This document shows positions 1-8,828 of a stretch of DNA of 64,000 nt, one piece after another. The notes beneath the pieces were generated by a model, which saw only the letters and a program-made list of their open reading frames with translations, had not been told where the DNA came from and made no database searches. Source of the stretch: an uncultured Gemmatimonadota bacterium (GTDB lineage Bacteria > Gemmatimonadota > Gemmatimonadetes > Gemmatimonadales > Gemmatimonadaceae). The position numbers were made by a program, and so were the translations under genes. Within the stretch, counting starts at the first letter, position 1; the number at the start of each line of letters is the position of its first letter. The DNA lies in the NCBI GenBank assembly GCA_902825965.1, contig CADEDA010000012.1:7238-71237 (forward strand), given 5' to 3'.

Positions 1-385
1 CCGCGTGGCTCGCGCCGACCTTGGCCGCCAACACACCCTGCGCGACGGAGTGCACGAGGGTCGCGGCGCAGCGGATGCCGTCGGTGGCGAGTCGGTGCAG
101 GGCCGGCAGCGCGTCCTCGATGAACGGCACCGCGATGATCGCATGTTCGGCGATCCGGGTGAGCGCCTTGCCGGCGCGGGCGATCTCGACCGGGTCGATG
201 GACGGCACGCTGGTGAAGATCGGCAGCGTGGTGCGCTCGGCCAGTTCGCCCAGCACCTCGCGCGGGTCCGCCTGCGGGAGCGCCGCGGCGAGCACGGCCG
301 GCGTGGCGACCACGCCGTCGAGCAACCCGGCGGCGTCGGCCCAGCGGATGTCGTCAGCGGCGACGGAAGCGAGATAGAGGCGCAT
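1..385 (-). CDS. Transaldolase/fructose-6-phosphate aldolase-like protein, partial, catalytic residues missing
   Basis: The 5' part of a gene that leaves the window at its left edge; 128 residues are visible. Its pattern matches the small transaldolase/FSA family: N-terminal MRLYLASV, LLDGVVATPAV, IIAVPF and ATLVHSVAQGVLAAKVGA. In E. coli FsaA the Schiff-base lysine is K85 (VVKVP) and the acid/base partner is D6 (YLDTS). Here residue 85 is Ala in IIAVPF and residue 6 is Ala in YLASV, so the class I aldolase chemistry should be lost. The ATG overlaps the truA stop in a TGATG junction, so it is translationally coupled to truA. It is best read as a pseudo-enzyme or a family member with another role; the C-terminal half cannot be seen. 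Confidence 0.75.
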   Translation of the reverse strand, partial: MRLYLASVAADDIRWADAAGLLDGVVATPAVLAAALPQADPREVLGELAERTTLPIFTSVPSIDPVEIARAGKALTRIAEHAIIAVPFIEDALPALHRLATDGIRCAATLVHSVAQGVLAAKVGASHA

Positions 386-1173
386 CAGGGCGGCGTGAGG
401 TACAGGTCGGAAGGGTAGGTCACCGCTTCGAGGCACAGTCCCACCGACGCGACCGGCGGTGAGACGTCATCGTTGCGATCGGCAACGAGCAGGGCGGTGA
501 AGTCCTCCTTCGGCCGCTTGCCGCTCGCGGCGTCGAGCATCGTGCCGACCAGGAATCGCACCATGTGGTGCAGGAACCGGTTGGCAGCGACATCGAACAC
601 CAGGCCCTCCGGGTCCGCCGCACCTGCGGGGCGCCAGCGCGCGAGTGTCACCTCGCAGGCGTGGTCGTCATCCTCGGGTGCCGTCCCGCGCACCGCGAAT
701 CCCCGGAAGGTGTGCCTCCCCAACAACCGCGACGCGCACCACTCGAGCACCTCGCGGTCGAGGGCCCGTGACCAAGGGAGCGTCCACCGGCGCCGGAACG
801 GCGAGGCGGCCCCCTCGTCGAGCCCCACCGCGTAACTGTAGCGGCGAGCGGTCGCGCTGAAGCGGGCGTGGAATCGCGGATGCATCTCATGCGTGGCCGC
901 GACCCACAGATCCTGCGGGAGCTTCTCGTTCAGGACCTTCCGCAGTCGTTCCGCCGACCAATGCCGGGCGACGGTGATCCCTGCGGCCTGGCCTCGTGCG
1001 TGCACGCCGGCATCGGTCCGTCCGGCACCGGTCACCCGCACCGGAGCACCTTCCAGCCGTGCCAACGTCTGCTCGAGGACCCCCTGCACGGTGCGCCGCC
1101 CGGGTTGGATCTGCCATCCGGCGAAGTCAGTGCCGTCGTAGTGCAGAACCAGCTGGTAGGTGCGCTCCTCCAT
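385..1173 (-). CDS. truA: tRNA pseudouridine(38-40) synthase TruA
   Basis: Forms pseudouridine at positions 38-40 of the tRNA anticodon arm. The 262-residue protein has the usual length. The catalytic motif GRTDAGVHA places the nucleophilic Asp at residue 54, and an N-terminal YDGTDFAGWQ and a C-terminal HHMVRFLVG region fit the family. A promoter TTGAAT-N17-TAGCTT ends 8 nt before the ATG, so the transcript is probably leaderless. The stop overlaps the start of the transaldolase-like gene (TGATG). It is divergent from the GAF/trpD pair. Confidence 0.96.
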   Translation of the reverse strand: MEERTYQLVLHYDGTDFAGWQIQPGRRTVQGVLEQTLARLEGAPVRVTGAGRTDAGVHARGQAAGITVARHWSAERLRKVLNEKLPQDLWVAATHEMHPRFHARFSATARRYSYAVGLDEGAASPFRRRWTLPWSRALDREVLEWCASRLLGRHTFRGFAVRGTAPEDDDHACEVTLARWRPAGAADPEGLVFDVAANRFLHHMVRFLVGTMLDAASGKRPKEDFTALLVADRNDDVSPPVASVGLCLEAVTYPSDLYLTPP

Positions 1174-1181
1174 CGACGGGA

Positions 1182-1210
1182 AAGCTACCCTGCGACGGAG
1201 GGGGATTCAA
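1182..1210 (-). promoter_or_regulatory. truA promoter (leaderless type)
   Basis: On the minus strand TTGAAT (1210-1205) is followed after 17 nt by TAGCTT (1187-1182). The ATG at 1173 lies 8 nt further on, so transcription would start at or next to the start codon. Confidence 0.65.
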
Positions 1211-1240
1211 GGAATGGCGCACGGATCACGCGTGCTTCGA

Positions 1241-1269
1241 TTGACACGGCCAGTCGCACCGGACAACGT
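1241..1269 (+). promoter_or_regulatory. Predicted promoter of the GAF protein/trpD pair
   Basis: A consensus -35 TTGACA is followed after 17 nt by CAACGT, a weak -10. A start near 1276 would give a leader of about 60 nt before the ATG at 1339, unlike the leaderless promoters elsewhere. Confidence 0.5.
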
Positions 1270-1285
1270 TCCACCATCCCGCACC

Positions 1286-1306
1286 ACGCACGTGCTCCAC
1301 GTGCGT
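1286..1306. repeat. 9-bp inverted repeat in the GAF/trpD leader
   Basis: Arms ACGCACGTG and CACGTGCGT are perfect and separated by CTC. The site lies just downstream of the predicted promoter, so it could be an operator or an RNA hairpin early in the leader. Confidence 0.55.
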
Positions 1307-1338
1307 CCGGTCCGCGCGTCGGTCCTCTTCTCCTCCCA

Positions 1339-2646
1339 ATGTCCGCCCGCACGCTCACCTCGTTGGCGCAGGCTCTCGGCGCGGCGACCGATCTCGATGC
1401 TGCCCTCGTCGCCCTCTCGGGCGCATTGGCCGAGAGTGATCGCGACGCCACGCTCGCCCTGCTGCGGTTCGATTCCAAGCAAGGCCTGCTGCGCGAGCGG
1501 CTCACGGTCCGCGAGGGCCGCGTGGACCACGCACCGCTCGAGACCTCGCTCGAGCAGCTCCCGAGGCTGACGCTGCGGGCCGTGCAGGATGGCGGCACCT
1601 TCGCCGACCTCACGGAGGAGCCGCCCGCCTACGCGCGGCTGCTGCGCCTGCCCGAGCTCGAGGAGGGCGGCACGCTGGCGATCCGGGGCATCAAGGTGGA
1701 CGGACACCTGATCTGCCTGCTCACGCTCGGCGAACCGCGCCGGGTCTTCGGCACACGGGCGACGGAGCGCGTGGCCCCGTTGGCGGCGCTGTTCGAGCTC
1801 GCGGTGGCGCGATTCGTGGACCGCGAGGCGCGCGAGGAGGCGGCCCGCACGCTCGAGGAAGTCACGCAGCGGGTGCATGGCGAGTACCTCACCAAGCTCG
1901 GCACGCTCGAGCAGCAGGTCGCCTCGGCCCGCAAGGCGGCCAACACGCCGGCCGAGGATCCGGCGGCAACGGTGATGCGCGAGAAGGAGGAGGCGCGGCG
2001 GGCCGAGGAATCGCGGCGCACGCTGCGCCGGCTCGCGGCGCTGGAGCACCAGCTCACGGCTTCGGTCGGGCAGCTCGAGCAGGCACACATCGAGCTGCAT
2101 CGCCGGAGCGAGGCGCTGCGCCAACGCACGCGCACGCTCTACCTGCTCGATCGCGTGATGACACTCGCCGCCGAGACCAAGGACCCGCATCGGCTCGCGG
2201 AAGGGCTGCTCTCGATGGTCGGCGACGACATGCAGGCGCTCCGCTGCTCGTTGTTCCTGACCGGCAAGGAACCCAACACCATGTACCTCGCCGCCGCGCG
2301 CGGGCTCGCGCCGCATGTGCAGCTCGGCAAGGTCATCCAGGTGGGGCACGGCGTCGCCGGCAAGGTGGCCGAACGCCGCGAGCCCATGCTCGTGGTCGAT
2401 GCCGTCGATGCGAAGCAGACGCCGCTGCTCGGGGACGACTACCTGACCAGCGGCTCGTTCATCTCGTTCCCGCTCGTCCTGCACGGGGACCTGGTCGGCG
2501 TGGTGAACCTCACGAACCGCGCGCAGCGCGGCCTCTTCGTGGAGGAGGACGTCGAGCGCGTGCGCATGCTCGGCCTGGTGATCTCGCTGATCGCGAGCGA
2601 GGCGCGGCTCCGTGACGAACTCCACGGTTCACAGCGTGAGCGGTAG
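1339..2646 (+). CDS. Cytoplasmic GAF-domain protein with central coiled coil
   Basis: A 435-residue protein with no membrane segment. Residues 1-165 look like a degenerate GAF-type domain, residues 165-265 are Glu/Arg/Ala-rich coiled coil, and residues 270-430 form a recognisable GAF domain (LFLTGKEPN, VGHGVAGKVAERREP, SFISFPLVLHGDLVGVVNLT). There is no kinase, cyclase or output domain, so it is probably a ligand-sensing scaffold or partner for another signalling protein. The ATG at 1339 is chosen because earlier codons of the open frame lie in the leader and opposite truA. Its last 35 nt overlap trpD, so the two are co-expressed. Function unknown. Confidence 0.8.
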   Translation: MSARTLTSLAQALGAATDLDAALVALSGALAESDRDATLALLRFDSKQGLLRERLTVREGRVDHAPLETSLEQLPRLTLRAVQDGGTFADLTEEPPAYARLLRLPELEEGGTLAIRGIKVDGHLICLLTLGEPRRVFGTRATERVAPLAALFELAVARFVDREAREEAARTLEEVTQRVHGEYLTKLGTLEQQVASARKAANTPAEDPAATVMREKEEARRAEESRRTLRRLAALEHQLTASVGQLEQAHIELHRRSEALRQRTRTLYLLDRVMTLAAETKDPHRLAEGLLSMVGDDMQALRCSLFLTGKEPNTMYLAAARGLAPHVQLGKVIQVGHGVAGKVAERREPMLVVDAVDAKQTPLLGDDYLTSGSFISFPLVLHGDLVGVVNLTNRAQRGLFVEEDVERVRMLGLVISLIASEARLRDELHGSQRER

Positions 2647-3661
2647 TGCCCTCCAACCGATCCTGAGGAGACTCGCGACCGGCGCGGTGCTCACGGGCAC
2701 CGAGGCGGCCGACGCGTTCCGCACGGTGATGCAGGGCGAGGCCACGCCCGCCCAGATGGCGGCACTGCTCATGGCCCTGCGGGTGCGGGGAGAGACCGCG
2801 AGCGAGGTCGCCGGCGCGGCGAAGGCGCTACGCGAGGCCATGACGCGGTTGGTCGCCCCGGAGCCGGAGCGGTTGGTGGACACCTGCGGCACCGGCGGCG
2901 GTGCGGTCGGCACGTTCAACATCTCCACGGCGGCCGCCTTGCTCGCCGCCGGTGCCGGCGTCCGCATCGCCAAACACGGCAACCGCTCGTTCACCTCGCG
3001 CAGCGGCTCGGCGGATGTGCTGGAGGCGCTCGGGGTCCGCATCGACGTGCCGGTCGACCGGATGCGGCAGGTCCTCGACGACGCCGGCATCGTGTTCATG
3101 TTCGCGCCGACCATGCATCCGGCGATGCGGCATGTGGGGCCGGTCCGTCGTGAGATGGCCATCCAGACGGTGATGAATCTCGTCGGTCCGCTCGCGAATC
3201 CCGCGGGGGCCGGGCGGCAAGTGATCGGCGTGGCGGATCCCGCGCGGCTGGAGCTCATCGCGGGGGCGCTGGCGGAGCTGGGGACCACGCATTCACTCGT
3301 GGTGCACGGGGAGCCCGGAATGGACGAGATCAGTCCGTTGGGGCCCACGCGGGTGATCGAGATCCGCGGCGGCGAGCGCGTGGTGACGACGATCGATCCG
3401 GGTGCACTCGGATTCCGTGACGTGACCGCGGCCGAACTCGCCGGCGGCGAGCCGGCCGACAATGCCGCAACGATCGAGAAGGTGCTGCTGGGCAAGGGCA
3501 GCGCCGGTGCCTCGGCGGCCGTGCTCCTGAATGCCGGGGCGGCGATCTACGTGGCCGGGTTGGCACCTTCGATGGCCGAGGGGGTGGACGCCGCGCGCAC
3601 AGCACTCGCCGAGAAGCGCGGGTGGGACGCACTCGGCCGCCTCAAGGCCGTATCGATCTGA
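2612..3661 (+). CDS. trpD: Anthranilate phosphoribosyltransferase TrpD
   Basis: Second step of tryptophan synthesis: joins anthranilate to PRPP. Family signatures are DTCGTGGGAVGTFNIST (residues 90-106), where the glycines bind PRPP, and KHGNRSFTSRSGSADVLEALG around residues 121-141. Length 349 is normal. The GTG at 2612 overlaps the upstream GAF gene by 35 nt; a second in-frame GTG at 2636, inside the terminal codons of that gene, is an equally plausible start. trpE and trpG are not in the window, and the rest of the pathway is transcribed from a separate promoter beyond lexA. Confidence 0.95.
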   Translation: MTNSTVHSVSGSALQPILRRLATGAVLTGTEAADAFRTVMQGEATPAQMAALLMALRVRGETASEVAGAAKALREAMTRLVAPEPERLVDTCGTGGGAVGTFNISTAAALLAAGAGVRIAKHGNRSFTSRSGSADVLEALGVRIDVPVDRMRQVLDDAGIVFMFAPTMHPAMRHVGPVRREMAIQTVMNLVGPLANPAGAGRQVIGVADPARLELIAGALAELGTTHSLVVHGEPGMDEISPLGPTRVIEIRGGERVVTTIDPGALGFRDVTAAELAGGEPADNAATIEKVLLGKGSAGASAAVLLNAGAAIYVAGLAPSMAEGVDAARTALAEKRGWDALGRLKAVSI

Positions 3662-3662
3662 C

Positions 3663-3678
3663 GTCGGCGCGCGCCGAC
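3663..3678. terminator. GC palindrome between convergent trpD and lexA
   Basis: A perfect 16-bp palindrome (GTCGGCGC with its complement) fills the 28-nt gap between the ends of trpD and lexA. It could stop transcription from both sides, but there is no T-run. Confidence 0.4.
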
Positions 3679-3689
3679 TGCGGTAGGGC

Positions 3690-4298
3690 TCAGTAGCGCC
3701 GCATCACGCCGACCACGATCCCTTGTACGCGCACCTGGTTCTCCTGCACGTAGATGGGGGACATACTCGCATTCGCCGGTTGCAGGCGCACCCGCCCGTC
3801 GCGCTCGCGGTAGTACCGCTTCACGGTGGCCCCGGCGTCCTCAAGCATCGCAATCACCATCTCGCCGTTGTCCGCCGACGGACGGTCATGCACCACCACA
3901 TAGTCGCCGTCGCTGATCTGGTCTTCGATCATCGAGTTGCCACGGACCTTCAGCACGTAGTGGTTGCCGGCGCGCCGGACGAAATCGTCGGGCACGGCGA
4001 TGGTCTCCTGGCTCTCGAAGGCCTCGATCGGCACACCGGCCGCGACCGCGCCGAGCACCGGCAGTTCGATCGCCTTGGGGAAGATGTCCGAGGGCAGGAT
4101 CTCGATCGCGCGCGACTCGTTGTACGAGCGCTTGATGTAGCCCTTGCGCTCGAGGTTGCTCAGGTGCTCATGCACCGTGGCCAACGAGTTATAGTTGAAC
4201 TGTTCGGCGATCTCCTCGAAGCTCGGTGCGTACCCGTGCTCGCCGGCATAACTGGTGAGGAAATCCAGGATCTGGCGTTGGCGCTTGGTGAGCGGCAT
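3690..4298 (-). CDS. lexA: SOS repressor LexA
   Basis: Repressor of the DNA-damage response that cleaves itself when stimulated by RecA. The 202-residue protein has a winged-helix N-terminus (residues 1-65, with APSFEEIAEQFNYNS as the recognition region), the cleavage site Ala87-Gly88 (AVAAGVP), catalytic Ser122 in GNSMIEDQ and Lys160 in GATVKRYY. I start at the ATG at 4298 because AGGGA lies 8 nt upstream; an in-frame TTG 18 nt earlier is less likely. The promoter at 4388-4416 carries a LexA-type direct repeat in its spacer, which fits autorepression. It is divergent from trpC. Confidence 0.95.
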   Translation of the reverse strand: MPLTKRQRQILDFLTSYAGEHGYAPSFEEIAEQFNYNSLATVHEHLSNLERKGYIKRSYNESRAIEILPSDIFPKAIELPVLGAVAAGVPIEAFESQETIAVPDDFVRRAGNHYVLKVRGNSMIEDQISDGDYVVVHDRPSADNGEMVIAMLEDAGATVKRYYRERDGRVRLQPANASMSPIYVQENQVRVQGIVVGVMRRY

Positions 4299-4361
4299 CT
4301 CGGCGGTCCCTGGCAACTAATGAAGTGTGGTGGCGCGTTCGGCCCGAATGGCCTCGTCCCC

Positions 4362-4391
4362 TTGACTACCGAACAGTAACCGAAGTAACGG
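4362..4391 (+). promoter_or_regulatory. Predicted trpC operon promoter
   Basis: TTGACT at 4362 followed after 18 nt by TAACGG, a weak -10, pointing toward trpC. The first LexA-type repeat (4371-4385) lies in the spacer. Confidence 0.45.
4371..4385 (-). promoter_or_regulatory. LexA-box-like direct repeat 1
   Basis: On the minus strand CTTC-N7-GTTC, one mismatch from the GTTC-N7-GTTC operator described for alphaproteobacterial LexA. It sits between -35 and -10 of the predicted trpC promoter, just downstream of the lexA -10. Binding is inferred. Confidence 0.5.
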
Positions 4392-4416
4392 TATCCGAAC
4401 ATTGCCCGAAACACAA
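4388..4416 (-). promoter_or_regulatory. lexA promoter
   Basis: Minus-strand TTGTGT (4416-4411), a 17-nt spacer, then TACCGT (4393-4388). The leader to the lexA ATG is about 80 nt and ends in a good ribosome binding site. Confidence 0.6.
4397..4411 (-). promoter_or_regulatory. LexA-box-like direct repeat 2
   Basis: On the minus strand TTTC-N7-GTTC, inside the lexA promoter spacer and 26 bp from repeat 1. Both repeats share the extended form TTCGG-N6-TTCGG. Likely the lexA autoregulatory operator. Confidence 0.55.
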
Positions 4417-4440
4417 GCACCCCTTCACCGGGACGGGTTG

Positions 4441-5229
4441 GTGGGTCCCCTCGGCGAGCTGACCGCAGCGTCCCGCGAACGGGCACGTGCGTCCGAGGCC
4501 CAGCGCGCGCGCCTCGAACGCGAGGTCGCGGCGATGCCGGCCGCGGTCCCGTTCGCGGCGGCGCTGCGCGGCGCGCAGGTGCGCGTCATCGCCGAGCTCA
4601 AGCGGCGATCACCCAGCAAGGGGGTGATCAACGACGCGCTGCGAGCCGACGAGCGCGCGGTGGCCTACGCGAGCGGTGGCGCGTCCGCCCTCTCGGTGCT
4701 CACCGAACCGACCCGCTTCGGCGGCTCGCTCGAGGACCTGCGGGCGGTGCGCGCCGCGGTCGCTGTGCCGTTGCTCCGGAAGGACTTCATCACGGCGCAG
4801 ATCCAGTTGCTCGAGGCGCGCGTGGCGGGGGCCGCGGCGGCGCTGCTCATCGCGCGGGCCCTCCATGCGGACGAGCTCCGGCAGCTCGCGCGCGAGGCGC
4901 GGGAGCTGGGGCTCGACGTACTCGTGGAGGTGCGCAGCGAGGATGAGCTGGCCACCGCGCTCACGGTGCCCGACGCCGTGGTCGGCGTCAACAATCGCAA
5001 CCTCGAATCCCTCGCGATCGACGACGCCATCGGTGCGCGATTGCTGCCGCTCATCCCTCCGGCCCGTGTGGCGGTGTACGAGAGCGGGGTCCGGTCGGTG
5101 GCGGAGGTCGAACGCGCGGCGTCGATGGGCGCCGATGCCGTGCTCGTGGGGTCCGTGCTCTCGGCGGCCGAGGATCCGGTCCAGGCCGTGCGAGCACTCG
5201 CGGGAGTCATGCGTCGTGGACGAGACTGA
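4441..5229 (+). CDS. trpC: Indole-3-glycerol phosphate synthase TrpC
   Basis: Closes the indole ring in tryptophan synthesis. Catalytic signatures of the (beta/alpha)8 fold are visible: IAELKRRSPSKG (Glu52, Lys54), LLRKDFI (Lys114), LVEVRSEDE (Glu163), GVNNRNL and YESGV. GTG at 4441 is chosen since GGGACGGG lies just upstream and the protein then starts like other TrpC proteins; an in-frame TTG at 4402 would add 13 residues but falls inside the LexA-type repeat. Length 262. Its end overlaps trpF by 14 nt. First gene of a chain of nine overlapping genes. Confidence 0.94.
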   Translation: MGPLGELTAASRERARASEAQRARLEREVAAMPAAVPFAAALRGAQVRVIAELKRRSPSKGVINDALRADERAVAYASGGASALSVLTEPTRFGGSLEDLRAVRAAVAVPLLRKDFITAQIQLLEARVAGAAAALLIARALHADELRQLAREARELGLDVLVEVRSEDELATALTVPDAVVGVNNRNLESLAIDDAIGARLLPLIPPARVAVYESGVRSVAEVERAASMGADAVLVGSVLSAAEDPVQAVRALAGVMRRGRD

Positions 5230-5875
5230 GCTCAAGTTCTGCGGCCTCACCCGTGCGGAGGACGCTCGGGCGGCCGCCGAGCTGGACGCCGCGTATGCCG
5301 GCGTGGTGTTTGCCGGCGGACCGCGGAAACTCGACGCGGCACGGGCGGAGGCGGTGTTCGCCGGGCTCGGCGGTTGCGGCGTGCGCCGGGTCGGGGTCTT
5401 CGGTCCGGCGCAGGAGGTCCCCGAGATCCTGGCGACCTCCCGCGCGATCGGGCTCGATGTGATACAATTGCACGATAGCGGGACCGCCGACCGCACTCTA
5501 TTGTTGCGCCAAGAGTTCTTCGGCGAGATCTGGGTGGTGTTGGGCGTAAGCGGCTCGTCGTTTCAAGGCGTACCTCCGAATGTCGACCCGTCAATGGATG
5601 CCTTGGTGCTCGACACGGCGGTCGGCGGGCGCAGTGGTGGCACAGGAGTGACCTTTGACTGGGTGGCGGTGGCGCCGGCGGTCGCGGCGCTCAAGACGAA
5701 GCACCGCGTGGTGCTCGCCGGTGGACTGCGCCCGGGGAACGTGCGTGAGGCGGTGCGGACGCTCGCACCGCATGTGGTGGATGTCTCGTCCGGCGTGGAA
5801 TCCGCGCCGGGCATCAAGGATCCGACACTGATGCGAGCCTTCGCCACGGCGCTGCGCTCGCGCGAGGAGCGATGA
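5216..5875 (+). CDS. trpF: Phosphoribosylanthranilate isomerase TrpF
   Basis: Amadori rearrangement of phosphoribosylanthranilate, the step before TrpC. KFCGLTR at residues 7-13 holds the catalytic base Cys9, and [19 protein letters not shown] holds the catalytic acid Asp133 and phosphate-binding glycines. The end has the usual [15 protein letters not shown] signature. Starts at GTG 5216 within the end of trpC; the last 4 nt overlap trpB (ATGA). The middle part (residues 35-120) is more diverged than in typical TrpF, but no key residue is missing. Length 219. Confidence 0.93.
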   Translation: MDETELKFCGLTRAEDARAAAELDAAYAGVVFAGGPRKLDAARAEAVFAGLGGCGVRRVGVFGPAQEVPEILATSRAIGLDVIQLHDSGTADRTLLLRQEFFGEIWVVLGVSGSSFQGVPPNVDPSMDALVLDTAVGGRSGGTGVTFDWVAVAPAVAALKTKHRVVLAGGLRPGNVREAVRTLAPHVVDVSSGVESAPGIKDPTLMRAFATALRSREER

Positions 5876-7062
5876 CGCAGGCAGTGACCGACCGGTTCGG
5901 TGCATTCGGAGGCCGCTACGTCCCCGAGACGCTCGTGCCGGCGCTCGACGAACTCGAGCGCGCGCTGGCGGACGCGCTGGCGGACCCCACGTTCGCGTCG
6001 GAACTCGACGCGTTGCTCACGCACTACGTCGGCCGGCCCACGCCGCTCACGGATGCGCCGCGCCTCTCGGCGCACGTCGGGGCGCCGGTCTGGCTCAAGC
6101 GCGAGGACCTGAACCACACGGGGGCACACAAGATCAACAATGCCCTCGCGCAGGCCCTGCTGGCCAAGCGCATGGGCAAGCGTCGCATCATCGCGGAGAC
6201 CGGTGCGGGGCAGCACGGCGTGGCGACCGCCACCGTGTGCGCGCGGCTCGGCCTCGAGTGCATGGTGTACATGGGCGAGGAGGACATGAAGCGGCAGTCG
6301 CTGAACGTCTTCCGCATGCGGCTCATGGGCGCGACGGTGGTACCCGTCACCGCCGGGACGCGCACACTCAAGGACGCCACCAGTGAGGCGATCCGCGATT
6401 GGGTCAGCACCTGCACCCACTCGCACTACATCATCGGGTCGGTGGTCGGCCCCGCGCCGTACCCGCGCATGGTCCGGCACTTCCAGGCGATCATCGGGCG
6501 CGAGGCGCGGGCGCAGATGCTCGAGCGCGCCGGCCGGTTGCCGCACACCGTCGTCGCCTGCGTCGGCGGCGGATCCAACGCGATGGGCATCTTCCACGCG
6601 TTCGTGCCCGACGCCGCGGTGCGCCTCGTGGGAGTGGAAGCGGCGGGCGAGGGTATCGACACCGACCGGCACAGCGCCTCGCTGTCCAAGGGCGTGCCCG
6701 GCGTGCTCCACGGCACGCTGAGCTACCTGTTGCAGGACGCGCACGGCCAGGTGCACCCGGCGCACTCCATCTCGGCCGGTCTCGACTACCCCGGCGTGGG
6801 GCCCGAGCATGCGTTCCTCAAGGACTCGGGCCGCGCGACCTACGTCGCCGTGACGGACGACGCCGCACTCGAGGGGTTCGAGCTGCTGAGTCGCGCCGAG
6901 GGCATCATCCCTGCGCTGGAGACGTCGCACGCCGTGGCGTGGATCGCGTCGCAGGCCGGGCGCTGGGCGAGTGACGAGCCGGTGCTGCTCTGCCTGAGCG
7001 GCCGCGGCGACAAGGACGTGGCCACGGTGGCGCCGATGCTCGAGCTCGGAGGGCTCGCGTGA
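5872..7062 (+). CDS. trpB: Tryptophan synthase beta chain TrpB
   Basis: PLP enzyme that condenses indole with serine. The PLP lysine is Lys87 in HTGAHKINN, the phosphate loop is [10 protein letters not shown], and [10 protein letters not shown] and SGRGDKD are present. Length 396, as usual for TrpB1. It overlaps trpF by ATGA and the HEAT-repeat gene by GTGA. Unusually, trpA does not follow directly: two signalling genes (3.26 kb) come between the subunits of what is normally a tight alpha2beta2 complex. Confidence 0.97.
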   Translation: MTQAVTDRFGAFGGRYVPETLVPALDELERALADALADPTFASELDALLTHYVGRPTPLTDAPRLSAHVGAPVWLKREDLNHTGAHKINNALAQALLAKRMGKRRIIAETGAGQHGVATATVCARLGLECMVYMGEEDMKRQSLNVFRMRLMGATVVPVTAGTRTLKDATSEAIRDWVSTCTHSHYIIGSVVGPAPYPRMVRHFQAIIGREARAQMLERAGRLPHTVVACVGGGSNAMGIFHAFVPDAAVRLVGVEAAGEGIDTDRHSASLSKGVPGVLHGTLSYLLQDAHGQVHPAHSISAGLDYPGVGPEHAFLKDSGRATYVAVTDDAALEGFELLSRAEGIIPALETSHAVAWIASQAGRWASDEPVLLCLSGRGDKDVATVAPMLELGGLA

Positions 7063-8828
7063 GTTCGGCGCAGGCCGTCGCGGCGGCAGAGCAGGAGGAA
7101 CCGCCGTGCCCGCCGGCGATCGTCGAGGACATGTTCAAGGTCCTCGACAAGGCCATGCGCGCCTATCAGCTGTACATGCACAACAACCCCACCTACCAGA
7201 AGTCGCTCGAGAACGCGAAGAAGGCGTTCGAGCCGGTGTGGGCGCAGACGGGCAACCTGCCGATCACGGTCACCGACACGCAGTTCAAGTATTACGGGCG
7301 TGTGGTCCACGAGATGGCGGACAAGGGCGGCGACTCCATGCCCTGGTTGCTCTTCAAGGACGGACTGCGCGAGATGACGCTGTTCCCCGGGTTCGAGGAC
7401 GAGGAGCTGGCCAAGCTGCTCTCGATCTTCCCGCGGGTGCGGCGCGCGAAACCCGATGAGGACGACCTGCTGACCATCCTCTGGGAGCAGGACTTCCAGT
7501 ACATGCGCTACCGCTACGTCGAGATCGCCGATCCCTCGGCGCCGCTCGACACCAACGCGGAGCCCGGTCGCTGGCCGGCGCCGGTGGGCAAGGAGCTGGA
7601 GCCGGCGTGGAAGGCGGTCGAGGAGGCGCGCGCCGAGGTGGAGGAAGGGACGAGCGCCGGTGACGGGGCGTCGGCGCCCGCGCCGCGACCGTCGGGCATG
7701 GTGCGCATGGAGGATTTCGACTCCACGCTGTACTTCCTCGATCCCAACGAGATCGAGTACCTGCGCCAGGAGACCGACCGCGAATACAAGCTCGACCTGC
7801 GCCGCCTCGTGCTCTGCGCCCTGCTGGACATCTTCGAGCTGCAGGTGGATCCCCTCGTGCGGTCCGAGGTCGCCAACGACCTCGAGGCGCTCGTGCTGCA
7901 CCTGCTCTCGGCCGGGCAGTTCTCGTCGGTGGCGTTCCTCCTGCGGGAGATCGACGGGACCATGGAGCGCGCCCGCGAGGTGAAGCCGGCCGACCGGGAG
8001 CGGCTCGGGCGGCTCGCCGACCGGCTCAGCCACCCGGACTCGCTCGCGCAGATGCTGCAGGCGCTCGAGGAGACCGCGCAGCTGCCGTCGAAGGACGACC
8101 TCGCGCAGCTGTTCGCCCAGCTCAAGCCCGCCTCGCTGCCTGTGCTGCTGGATGCGATCGACCGCACGCAGAACGTCGAACTGCGACCGCTGCTCGAGTC
8201 CGCCACCGACCGGCTGGCGCAGTCCAACACGGGCGAGCTGGTGCGGCTCATCAAGAGCCCGAAGGTCTCGATCGCCCGCGAGGCGATCCGGCGTTCGGGG
8301 GCCTTGCGCACCGCGGCGGCGGTGCCCTCGCTCAGCGAGATGCTCTCGAGCGGCGCCGACCGGGTGCTGCGGGCCGCGGCGGTCACCGCACTCACCGACA
8401 TCGGCACGCCGGGTGCGCTCTCGGGCCTCGAACCGGCGCTCAACGACGAGGACCGCGACATCCGTGTCTCGACCATGCGCGCGCTGGGCGCGCGGACGCA
8501 TCGGCCGGCGCTGTCCAAGGTCGAAGCGCTCGTGAAAGGCAAGCTCAGCAAGGAGGCGGACCGCACGGAGCGGATCGCCCTCTTCGAGTTGTACGGCGCG
8601 ATCTGCGGCGACGGCGGTATCCCGCTGCTCGACGGGATCCTCGGCGCGAAGGGCGGCCTGTTCGCGCGCAAGGAGGATCCGGAGCTCCGGGCCTGCGCCG
8701 CGATCGCGCTCGGCAAGATCGGGAGCGCCGCGGCGCGCAGCGTGCTGGAGAAGTCGGTGGGTGAGAAGGACGTCATCGTCCGGGCGGCGGTGACGCGTGC
8801 CCTCAAGGGCCAGGCGGCCTCGGCATGA
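7059..8828 (+). CDS. HEAT-repeat protein, function unknown
   Basis: A soluble 589-residue protein with no signal peptide. Residues 25-125 form a helical/mixed module with [20 protein letters not shown] at 32-51; residues 230-390 are helical; residues about 395-589 are HEAT-type repeats (IREAIRRSG-like helices, [34 protein letters not shown]). HEAT repeats are protein-binding scaffolds. The N-terminal module resembles that of the HD-GYP protein encoded next (ALRNLKMYPVENPVVQKGLE), and the two genes overlap by ATGA, which suggests they act as a pair. GTG start overlaps the trpB stop. No known role; a regulatory partner of the HD-GYP protein is my inference. Confidence 0.8.
   Translation: MSSAQAVAAAEQEEPPCPPAIVEDMFKVLDKAMRAYQLYMHNNPTYQKSLENAKKAFEPVWAQTGNLPITVTDTQFKYYGRVVHEMADKGGDSMPWLLFKDGLREMTLFPGFEDEELAKLLSIFPRVRRAKPDEDDLLTILWEQDFQYMRYRYVEIADPSAPLDTNAEPGRWPAPVGKELEPAWKAVEEARAEVEEGTSAGDGASAPAPRPSGMVRMEDFDSTLYFLDPNEIEYLRQETDREYKLDLRRLVLCALLDIFELQVDPLVRSEVANDLEALVLHLLSAGQFSSVAFLLREIDGTMERAREVKPADRERLGRLADRLSHPDSLAQMLQALEETAQLPSKDDLAQLFAQLKPASLPVLLDAIDRTQNVELRPLLESATDRLAQSNTGELVRLIKSPKVSIAREAIRRSGALRTAAAVPSLSEMLSSGADRVLRAAAVTALTDIGTPGALSGLEPALNDEDRDIRVSTMRALGARTHRPALSKVEALVKGKLSKEADRTERIALFELYGAICGDGGIPLLDGILGAKGGLFARKEDPELRACAAIALGKIGSAAARSVLEKSVGEKDVIVRAAVTRALKGQAASA

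Noticed and set aside
868-1338. Upstream extension of the GAF protein
   Set aside because: It runs opposite truA and through the predicted promoter; the ATG at 1339 begins the protein-like part.
4321-4400. Trp leader-peptide attenuator before trpC
   Set aside because: No run of Trp codons and no terminator/antiterminator pair; the space is taken by lexA and trpC promoter elements.
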